From Patagioenas fasciata (taxonomy: Eukaryota; Chordata; Aves; Columbiformes; Columbidae), in the NCBI RefSeq assembly GCF_037038585.1, contig NC_092525.1, positions 24,324,867-24,388,866 of the forward strand: 64,000 nt of DNA, written 5' to 3'. Positions 53,654-61,156 of the stretch are shown here, piece after piece (within the stretch, counting starts at the first letter, position 1; every line of letters begins with the position of its first letter). The notes under the pieces are model-generated. The model ran no database searches, had not been told where the DNA came from, and worked only from the letters and a program-made list of their open reading frames with translations. Made by a program: the position numbers and the translations under genes.

Positions 53654-53839
53654 CTGCACAGACAGGGGGATGCCTGGTCCAGTTCCCTGTGGCTGCGCAC
53701 CTGACCACCTCTGCTCCCATCCGAACAAACCCCTCCTCGCAGGAAAAGGTGCACGTGGAGTTGTACATGAAGTTCCCGTGCACATGAGAGCAGCTCAGCT
53801 GGCCTCTGCTGGGGGGCTCCAGCACCGGGCAGCTGATGG
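53654..53839 (-). CDS. SELP: SELP exon 14, CCP/sushi repeat 10 (membrane-proximal)
   Basis: A 186-bp phase 1-1 exon, opening AISCPVLEPPSRGQLSCSH, with MYNSTCTFSCEEGF and ending HPPVCAG. It is divergent from CCP2-8 and sits next to the transmembrane exon. Sequons NST and NWT replace the NCS of the array. Confidence 0.93.
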
Positions 53840-54044
53840 CTGGAGATAGAGCACAGTGGATAAAGATAGCACAGATAAAGCATAGTGGATACATCAATAG
53901 GACAGGACTGCTGGATGGGACATGTGGTCTGGGGAGGCAGAGGATGAACTGCCATGGACTGGGGGTGCTAAGGGGAAAGGGGTGCTGGGGAAAGCAGTCT
54001 GCTACAGCAGAGCACTTCCAGACTCATGTGACCACAAAATCTAC

Positions 54045-54230
54045 CTATGCATTGTGGGGTGTCCCCTGTCCAGGTCCCCATGGCCGTGCACTCGCGTTTC
54101 TCTGGCCCCATCAGCACAAATCCGGTCTGGCAGGAGAAGGCACACATGGAGCCAAAGGAGAAGTTCCCATGGAGGTGGGAGCAGGCAGCCTGGCCCATGT
54201 TAGGACTGGCCAGGGCTGAGCATTTGATGG
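54045..54230 (-). CDS. SELP: SELP exon 13, CCP/sushi repeat 9
   Basis: A 186-bp phase 1-1 exon, opening AIKCSALASPNMGQAACSH and ending DTPQCIG. Its first third has diverged from the array and has lost the NCS glycosylation sequon (now ACS), while the 3' two-thirds still match the array. It looks like a boundary unit that was only partly homogenised. Confidence 0.92.
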
Positions 54231-54358
54231 CTGCAAGTGTGAAGAGGCACACTTAAATCAGGAACCTGGGAGACTATGCTGCTGGGACCAAGAGACTGGG
54301 GAATATCCCAGTGTCACCCCAAGGCCAGTGACACCCTGAGCTCTAGCAGCAGCTCTAC

Positions 54359-54544
54359 CTTCACAGTGTGGGGCATCCCCAGTCCAGGTCCCCGCGGCCA
54401 TGCACTTGTGGCTCTCTGTCCCCATCAGCACAAACCCCGTCTGGCAGGAGAAGGCACACGTGGAGCCAAAGGCAAAGTCCCCATGGGGGTGAGAGCAATT
54501 CAGCTGTCCCCAGTCTGGAGCACTGAGCTCTGGACAGGTGATGG
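54359..54544 (-). CDS. SELP: SELP exon 12, CCP/sushi repeat 8
   Basis: A 186-bp phase 1-1 exon, opening AITCPELSAPDWGQLNCSH and ending DAPHCEG. It is the last member of the highly similar block; the following intron (54231-54358) closely resembles the one after CCP4 (55507-55630). Confidence 0.92.
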
Positions 54545-54679
54545 CTGCAGGGATAGAGATACACTTCAAATAAGAGCCTGTGGACTATGAGGATAAACTG
54601 TTGGGACCAGAGGACTAAGACACCCAAGAACATCTCGGGGACAACACAATGCCTGTGCTGCATTGAGCAGCAGCTCTAC

Positions 54680-54865
54680 CTTCACAGCGTAGAGTGTCCC
54701 CAGTCCAGGTCCCCATGGCTGTGCACTCACGGCTGTCCGGCCCTGTCAGTGCAAACCCTATTTGGCAGGAGAAGGCACATGTGGAGCCAAAGGCAAAGTC
54801 CCCATGGAGGTGGGAGCAGTTCAGCTGTCCCCAGTCTGGAGCGCTGAGCACCGGGCAGGCAACGG
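54680..54865 (-). CDS. SELP: SELP exon 11, CCP/sushi repeat 7
   Basis: A 186-bp phase 1-1 exon, opening AVACPVLSAPDWGQLNCSH and ending DTLRCEG. The intron just upstream in transcription (above 54865) starts with the same run of bases as that of CCP4. Confidence 0.92.
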
Positions 54866-55001
54866 CTGCAGGGTAAATAAGCACACTTCAAATAGGAGCC
54901 TGTGGACTATGAGGCTAAACTGTTGGAATGAGAGGACCAAGACACCAGAAAACATCTCATGGTCACCCCAAAGCCTGTGGCACCTTGCACAGCGTCTCTA
55001 C

Positions 55002-55187
55002 CTTTGCATCGTGGGACATCCCCAGTCCAAGTCCCCATGGCTGTGCACTCTTGGCTCTCCAGTCCTGTCAGCGCAAACCCTGTCTCGCAGGAGAAGACAC
55101 ACATGGAGCCGAAGGCAAAGTTCCCGTTCAGATGGGAGCAGTTCATCTTTCCTCGGTCTGGAGCACTGAGCACCGGGCAAGTGATAG
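55002..55187 (-). CDS. SELP: SELP exon 10, CCP/sushi repeat 6
   Basis: A 186-bp phase 1-1 exon, opening AITCPVLSAPDRGKMNCSH and ending DVPRCKG. It differs from its neighbours by CVFSCETGF in place of CAFSCQTGF. All six cysteines are present. Confidence 0.92.
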
Positions 55188-55320
55188 CTGCAGAGATAGA
55201 AATATACTCCAAGTGGGAGCCTGGATACTGCAAGGCTAAACTGCTGGGACCAAGAGGCTGGGGTGACATTAAGATGTTCCCCAGGATCAGTGACACCCTG
55301 AGCTCTAGCAGCAGCAATAC

Positions 55321-55506
55321 CTTCACAGCGTGGGGTGTCCCCAGTCCAGCTCCCCATGGCCGTGCACTCGCGTCTCTCTGGCCCCATCAGTGCAAACCCC
55401 ATCTGGCAGGAGAAGGCACACATGGAGCCAAAGGTGAAGTCCCCGTGGAGATGTGAGCAGTTCAGCTGTCCTTGGACTGGAGCACTGAGCACTGGGCAGG
55501 CGATGG
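55321..55506 (-). CDS. SELP: SELP exon 9, CCP/sushi repeat 5
   Basis: A 186-bp phase 1-1 exon, opening AIACPVLSAPVQGQLNCSH and ending DTPRCEG. Its donor is GTATTG instead of the GTAGAG found in most neighbours. The six cysteines and the GSWTG tryptophan are intact. Confidence 0.92.
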
Positions 55507-55630
55507 CTGCAGGGAGAAATACACTTCAAGCAGGAACCTGGGAGACTACACTGCTGGGACCAAGAGACTGGGGAACATCCCAGTGTCACCCCAAGGGCAG
55601 TGACACCCTGAGCTCTAGCAGCAGCTCTAC

Positions 55631-55816
55631 CTTCACAGTGTGGGGCATTCCCAGTCCAGGTCCCTGTGGCCATGCACTCACGGCTTTCCAGACCTGTCAG
55701 CACAAACCCTGTCTGGCAGGAGAAGGCACATGTGGAGCCAAAGGCAAACGTCCCATGGAGGTGGGAGCAGTTCAGCTGTCCCCAGTCTGGAGCGCTGAGC
55801 ACCGGGCAGGCGATGG
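55631..55816 (-). CDS. SELP: SELP exon 8, CCP/sushi repeat 4
   Basis: A 186-bp phase 1-1 exon, opening AIACPVLSAPDWGQLNCSH and ending NAPHCEG. Its upstream intron end is nearly identical to that of CCP7, while its 3' part and following intron resemble CCP2 and CCP8. This mosaic pattern suggests exchange between repeats. Confidence 0.93.
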
Positions 55817-55955
55817 CTGCAGGGTAAATAAGCACACTTCAAATAGGAGCCTGTGGACTATGAGGCTAAACTCCTCATGTAATAAGAGGACCAAGACACC
55901 TGAGAACATCCCATGGTCACCCCAAGGCCTGTGACACCTTACGTCACAACTCTAC

Positions 55956-56141
55956 CTTCACAGCGTGGAGCGTCCCCAGTCCAGGTCCCCATGGCTGTGC
56001 ACTCACGGCTCTCTGACCCCATCAGTGCAAACCCTGTCTGGCAGGAGAAGGCACACGTGGAGCCAAAGGCAAAGTTCCCGTTGAGGTGGGAACAGTTCAG
56101 CTGTCCCCGGTCTGGCGCGCTGAGCATGGGGCAGGTGATGA
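55956..56141 (-). CDS. SELP: SELP exon 7, CCP/sushi repeat 3
   Basis: A 186-bp phase 1-1 exon, opening VITCPMLSAPDRGQLNCSH and ending DAPRCEG, with all six sushi cysteines and the conserved Trp of GTWTG. It carries the LNGNFAFGSTCAFSCQTGF block common to the array. No frame disruption. Confidence 0.93.
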
Positions 56142-56274
56142 CTGCAGGGCAAAGAGGCACATTTCAAGTAAAAGCTTGGGGACTGTGAGACTAAACTGCT
56201 GGACGAAGAGGCTGGGGAAAATCCCAGTGTCACCCCAAGGCCAGTGACACCCTGAGCTCTAGCAGCAGCTCTAC

Positions 56275-56460
56275 CTTCACAGCGTGGGGCATCCCCAGTC
56301 CAGGTCCCTGTGGCCATGCACTCACGGCTTTCCAGACCTGTCAGCACAAACCCTGTCTGGCAGGAGAAGGCACACGTGGAGCCAAAGGCAAAATCCCCAT
56401 GAAGGTGGGAGCAGTTCAGCTGTCCCCGGTCTGGTGCACTGAGCGCTGGGCAGGAGATGG
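56275..56460 (-). CDS. SELP: SELP exon 6, CCP/sushi repeat 2 (first of the homogenised array)
   Basis: A 186-bp phase 1-1 exon with six cysteines, opening AISCPALSAPDRGQLNCSH and ending DAPRCEG. The middle block FVLTGLESRECMATGTWTG is shared exactly with CCP4, one sign of recent exchange. The donor (GTAGAG) and acceptor (GCAG) match those of the neighbouring repeats. Confidence 0.93.
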
Positions 56461-57791
56461 CTGCAATGGGAGAGCAGGTCTCAGAGACAGGATAGATGAG
56501 GTTAAATCTAGGGATTAAGAGTTGAATCCCAGTCAAACAAAACACTCTATGGTGATATGTCTTCCATTTACCTTTCTCACCCAGACAAGTCTCACCTCTT
56601 CAAAAGCAGTAATAATGTAGCTGGTACAATGATTTTTCTGCTGTAGGAGTTATTTCCTGAGGCCGGGGGGAGCAGTTGCTGTTCTGCCAGAGCCCTGTTT
56701 ATCCCCTGCACTGCCCCATGTCACAGCCCCCAGGACAAAGGACCATGGCTGCTGCAGTCCTGCTCGCCTCCCTCCCTGCCTCCATACTTGTCACAGTGGC
56801 AGGGGGAAGGACACCTTGGTGGCTTTCCGGCTGTAGAGGACCGGTGTTGTATGACTATGATAGCTGCAGGTGCATGTGCCAGCCTCCCCAGGCTGTGCCT
56901 GTCATGCTTCACTGTGTGCCAGGGCAGCACTCAATGTTTGCTGGAGCAAGTGGCTACATATAGAGAGAGACACCCTGCCCACCCCTTGACCCCTCCTGCT
57001 GGGTCACCCAGTAGAGAGGGTCCCCATGTATGTCCTGTGTCTGCTCCAGTTCTCAACTCATCCCATATTGTGCAAGACTGCAGATACACCACACAGTGGT
57101 GCAGGGAAGGTGGAGCAGGGCCCTCACACTCCCCCCAAAAAAAGCCAAGCACCTCTCTGGGGCACCCAACACCTGGTTGCAACCCTCGAGCCACCAACAG
57201 GAAGACTTGCCCTGCTTCTGCAGGGTAACATACCACAACTTTCTCTCCTTTGTGGCTTCCTGCGCTGCTCTCACCCTCCCAGCTTGTATCTAACCTCATC
57301 TCATGGGTCCTCACCCCCACTCAAGGCAGCCCAGTCTGCCAGGATCTACCCTTCCCACAGCCGGAGGTTGGCAGTCCCCCTTCACCCTTCTCTGAGGACC
57401 CCCAAGTTGCTGAGCACCTTCCCAAGGTGGTTTGGGGTGGGCTTGGGGAGATGCAGACTGTGCCACCAAGGTGACAGAGGTGCCAAGACACCCTCCTGCC
57501 CCCATGCTTGGTGCACACAGGGTGCTGACACCTGAGTGTGATTCGGGACAGTGAGCAAGTGCTGGGACAGCCTGGGAGAGCAGGGGGCTTATCCCGAGTT
57601 CACAGCTGCTCTGCCCATCGCAGCCTCATCAGGGAACTGCTCCCTGCATGCAGCACTGGGAGCTGCTTCCCCGAATGGCAAGGGCACTGCAAACCTAGCC
57701 TGTTGCTTGCCTGAGCAGCCTTGCCCCCAAAAAGCATCAATGCCACATCAGTGTCACATTGCTGTGTCCCCCAGTCCCTAGCAGGCCCTAC
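56461..57791 (-). other. SELP intron between CCP1 and CCP2
   Basis: A 1331-bp GC-rich intron. I looked for remnants of further CCP exons (NCSH, CxFxC, GxWT patterns on the minus strand) and saw none. Nothing else is supported. Confidence 0.7.
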
Positions 57792-57974
57792 CTGTGCAGG
57801 TGGGGGTCTCTGCAGACCACTGCTGGGAAGCCAGGCACCGCAGTGTGCCCGCCCCTCGCCGCTCAAACCCCTCCCGGCACCTGAACACACAGGTGGAGTT
57901 GTAACTGAAGTCTCTGTAGGGATGGCTGCAGTTCATGTGTGCTCCCTCTGGTTCCAGCTCAGCGCACTGCACAA
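57792..57974 (-). CDS. SELP: SELP exon 5, CCP/sushi repeat 1
   Basis: A 183-bp phase 1-1 exon encodes the first sushi module (61 residues, six Cys). Recognisable blocks are VQCAELEPEG, MNCSHP, SYNSTCVFRCREGF and LRCLASQQWS. It is clearly divergent from CCP2-8 and resembles the membrane-distal CCP1 of mammalian selectins, so it lies outside the recent amplification. It carries two N-glycosylation sequons (NCS and NST). A 1.3-kb intron separates it from CCP2, far longer than the other CCP introns. Confidence 0.93.
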
Positions 57975-58085
57975 CTGGGGGAGACACAGCATCACCAGCC
58001 CATTAGGAGCATAAAGAACCTGTGCACTTTGCCACTGGGGCTTAGATGCCCGTCAGGGCAGGAGGGTTGGGAATGGGAGGCTCAC

Positions 58086-58193
58086 CATCCTCGCATTCCG
58101 GGCCATGGAATCCAGGGTAGCACTGGCAGCGGTAGCTCCCGATGGTCTCCACGCACTCGCCGCGCTGGCTGCACGAAAAGGGCTGGCAGGAAG
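58086..58193 (-). CDS. SELP: SELP exon 4, EGF-like domain
   Basis: A 108-bp phase 1-1 exon encodes one EGF module with six cysteines: [17 protein letters not shown], and [12 protein letters not shown]. Selectin EGF exons have this size and phase. The module packs against the lectin domain and influences ligand binding and catch-bond behaviour in the family. The donor is GTGAG at 58081-58085 and the acceptor lies at 58194-58196. Confidence 0.94.
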
Positions 58194-58290
58194 CTGCGCA
58201 CACAGAGGATGGTCAGCAGGAGCCACTGTCCACCCTGCCAAGGTCCCCAGCCCACCCAATCCAGCTCCGTGCTGCAGCACCCCCACTCAC

Positions 58291-58680
58291 CCTGGTAGCA
58301 CAGCGCCTTCTTCTTCTGCTTGCAGTTCTCGTCATTCCACTTGCCCGACTCCTGCTGCCGCTTGATGTAGATCTCCACACAGTCCTGGTTGGAGCGGCGG
58401 TTGTTGGGCTCCCCGGCTGCCCAGTTCTCCGCCTCCTTTGTCAGCACCTTCTTGGTGCCCACCCAGGTCCAGGTGCCACCCAGCTTGCGGATGCCGATCC
58501 AGTAGTAGCGCCTGTGGAAGGGCAGGCTCGCGTTGAGGTACTCAATCTCCTGCTTGTTCTGGATTGCCACCAGGTCGGTGAAGAAGGTCTGGCAGTAGTT
58601 CCTGGCCTGCTCCCATGTGTAGTCGCCTTGGTCACTGTAGTGGTATGTCCAGGCACCCACCTCCACCCACGTCACTGCAC
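58291..58680 (-). CDS. SELP: SELP exon 3, C-type lectin domain
   Basis: A 390-bp phase 1-1 exon encodes the whole lectin domain. It contains WTYHYS near the start, [24 protein letters not shown], the calcium/carbohydrate motif [12 protein letters not shown], and KWNDENC before the terminal CYQ. These are selectin-diagnostic; the EPN and WND residues form the Ca2+ and fucose site in known selectin structures. It is bounded by an acceptor at 58681-58683 and a GTGAG donor at 58286-58290. No disruption is seen, so the domain should bind calcium and glycans. Confidence 0.95.
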
Positions 58681-60636
58681 CTGCGAGAGAGGATGGGGAG
58701 TGGGATTGATGCAGAAAGGACAGGAACCCAGTCAGGGATGGGGTCCCTTGGGATATGAGGTTGGGGCTAGGGCTGGCCAAGAGATGCCACTGAGAGGACA
58801 GGGCAAAAGGACAAGAGCGGGTGAGAATGGGGCTCTAAAGGTACACAGAGACCTGGGTGGATCAAGGCATTGCAGAAGGAGCTGAGGTGGGACAGGGGTG
58901 AGGAAGGTGAGGGAGTGGGTGAAGTGAGGGATGGGTGAAGGCTGAGATGGGAAGCATGGGATGAGGCAGGCAGAACACAGGTGGCAGGAGAGCCTCAAAT
59001 AGTGATAACAACCGCTCCTCCAGCCAAGGGTTGGAAGCCCAGCCCCACAGCCTCATACCCCTGGCCACAAAGGTTTCCCAAAGGGGAAAACCCAACATCA
59101 AGATGGTTCTTTAAAACATGATTCCTTCCTCAAGCACAGAAGTGTACCACTTCGGTTTTCTTGCTTTACACTTCTACATGAGACTCAGGTTGGAGCGAGA
59201 CAGAGCAAGAAGCATGCCCTCATCCCCAAAAGTATTTGGATCCCAAGATGGTCTGAAGAGTCTTGTAAAACTCAGTATTGCAAAACAACATCTTGCAAAA
59301 GTCAAGTTCACATCCTGGTCATGCCCACCAGCCAGAGCAAAGCCAGAGATTAACTGGAACCCACACCCAGAAGCAAGGGGCACTTTGCTGAAACCCTGTA
59401 CTTATTTACAGCATTTCACACCACAACTTGATGCAATCAAAGGGTTTTAGCCACCAAAAAAAGCTTCCTCCCTCCTCCCCAGAAGCAGGTATCTCCACAA
59501 CTGCAGAAACTGATACAAGGATCATATCTCCATCTGTGCAGAAAGTGAGATGGGGATCAAAGTTTTCTCCAAACAACCAGCCTGGGGTACCCTGTGTCTC
59601 AGGAGAGCGTATCACACTCTGGTCATGCGGGCAGTGTTCTGGGCATCACAGATTAGATGCAAATCTAGGGCTTCCCAAGTCTAATTAGGGCTCTAGTTTT
59701 GTCAATAATTACACATAATTCTAAGCAAAATTCCCATAATTTGTCCATATTTCCTTGTGAAAGAGTAAACTATCCACTTCGCTTAACAAAACCAAGTCTG
59801 AGGAAAACGTGGTCTTCAACAGTAGCTCTCCTTTTCATGCCTTTCGAGTCTGGGGCTGCAGGACAGAAGCTCAGGGCAGCTCTGGGAACCTGCCCTGTCG
59901 TCAGCTCCCACCACCCATATCCCAGCCCTCACTGCCTCCCCAGCCCAGCTCAGGGCAGTCACCCTGCTGCTCTCCTGTGCCCCATCTCCAAACCAAGAAG
60001 GACCAAGGGGACATACCTGCTACATGCCCATCCTCCACATGCTTTCCTACCGCTTTCCTCCAGCTCCACCAGTAACAACTTCTCTGTAGCACAGCTCATC
60101 ACTGTTCCTTCCCCTCAGCCTTATGTTACCTCTCCCAGCCCCAACCAGAGCTGAACCCCCAGGTGGGTGCTGTTTGCCTGTGTTTCAACCACTCCACTCC
60201 CCTGACAGCCCCCCAAACCTCCCCCAAGGACTGTTCTCAACACCCACCACACTCAGGGTGCCTTTGCATTTTTGTATCGCCCTCAGAGCTAAATCTCAGC
60301 CTCCTCCTGACAATTTTGCACTTGCCTCTGTTCCTTAGCTGTTCCTTAGCTCAGTCACGAAAGGTCCTGTGGAAAATAATCCATAAAGATCCTCCAGCTC
60401 TTGGAGGATCTCTAGGGACAGAGCAGGCACCGGCAGGTTTTGCTCTGTGCACTGCCAATATGTGAAGGAAATATCCTACAGGCAGCAAAAACAAATTAGT
60501 TTCTACTCTAATTTCTTTTCCTGATGTCAATTAGAAGCTTTAACTCTGCGTGGTGCTACCTCAGCTGCGCTCCCAGCCCTTTCTTTCACCTGTGGGTGCT
60601 GTGGCTACGTCTGTGCCCACCAAGCAGGCAGCTTAC
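58681..60636 (-). other. SELP intron between signal-peptide and lectin exons
   Basis: A 1956-bp intron with no coding similarity seen. It holds a perfect 10-bp inverted repeat with a 5-base loop at 60387-60411. Reading frames here look like chance. Confidence 0.6.
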
Positions 60637-60727
60637 CCCATGCGATGGCAGCGATGCCCAGGTAGCAGATGTCACGGGAGCCCAGAGCCCGCGTTCTCCC
60701 AGCAGATTGCAGTCCTGCAGCTGTGCC
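60637..60727 (-). CDS. SELP: SELP exon 2, signal peptide
   Basis: This 91-bp exon encodes 30 residues rich in Arg at the N-terminal side, followed by the hydrophobic core ICYLGIAAIAW, a typical signal-peptide h-region. The acceptor has a strong pyrimidine tract (ctccctccctggcacgcag-like, just above 60727) and the donor is GTAAGC (complement of 60631-60636). It enters in phase 0 and leaves in phase 1, exactly matching the lectin exon. Primary sequence similarity to mammalian signal peptides is weak, as usual, so the call rests on splice signals, phase and hydropathy. Confidence 0.5.
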
Positions 60728-61153
60728 CTGCGTGCCAGGGAGGGAGGTGTGAGCATGTCTGTCCCAGGGGGGCTCATGCACCCCACTGTGCCCCCATGCC
60801 ACACACCTGGTAGCCACAATCTAGGTGCCGTGTGCCACCGGTCAGGTACAATTCTGCTGCAGAAAGGGTCCCCCACTTTTTGGGGGCTGTGCCTCCCATG
60901 CAATTCACTCCTGGGGAGCCCCAAAGTCCAGGGCGTGCCCTGTGCCCCCACCCCTCCAGGCTAGCATCTGCCTCTGCAGTGGCAGTGCCCTGTGCTCCTG
61001 GCACAGCCTCGCTGTCTGCAGCAGGGTCTCTGTCCCACAGGTCCCCGGCAGTGGCACTGGTTCCTGGCAGCACCTGCCCACAGCCCTGCCCTCCCCTACC
61101 CACCTTTGCTGAGCAGACCCCAATTCATCCCCACAGAAAGGAGCAGGACCTAC

Positions 61154-61156
61154 CAT
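61154..61156 (-). CDS. SELP: SELP exon 1, start codon at the very end of the exon (5'UTR extends upstream)
   Basis: The last three bases of this putative exon are an ATG, followed directly by a good donor (GTAGGT, complement of 61148-61153). It joins in phase 0 to the signal-peptide exon. The 5'UTR part lies at higher coordinates and I cannot define its start. This start was chosen because it gives a positively charged n-region, then a hydrophobic stretch, in frame with the lectin exon. A different upstream exon could replace it. Confidence 0.42.

Larger units (their letters stand above)
54231..56460 (-). repeat. SELP: Tandem exon-intron array of SELP CCP units
   Basis: Seven units (CCP2-8), each one 186-bp CCP exon plus an intron of about 123-139 bp, repeat with a period of 309-327 bp. 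Introns as well as exons are alike, so the unit of duplication was genomic, not just the coding sequence. CCP9 is a partly diverged edge unit. Confidence 0.93.
52235..61156 (-). other. SELP: P-selectin gene (whole coding gene span)
   Basis: P-selectin is a type I membrane adhesion receptor of platelet granules and endothelial Weibel-Palade bodies that binds sialylated glycans such as those on PSGL-1 and tethers leukocytes. Sixteen exons were placed on the minus strand: start codon/5'UTR, signal peptide, lectin, EGF, CCP1-10, transmembrane and two short tail exons. All junctions have GT/AG ends and phases that close, giving 885 codons plus stop (human SELP is 830 residues with nine CCPs). Predicted layout: signal 1-32, lectin ~33-161, EGF ~162-197, CCPs ~198-816, transmembrane exon 817-857, tail to 885. 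The tail resembles human SELP and not the short SELL/SELE tails, and the long CCP array also argues for SELP. The domain identity is certain; the first two exons are less so. Confidence 0.9.

Noticed and set aside
54276-55934. Several plus-strand frames of 100-199 codons in the CCP region
   Set aside because: Antisense to the CCP exons and repeated with the same period as the array, so they are shadows.
53654-56460. Regular ~320-bp repeats considered as a CRISPR-like or satellite array
   Set aside because: Units are 186-bp coding exons with introns and splice sites; spacers are related to each other, not unique.
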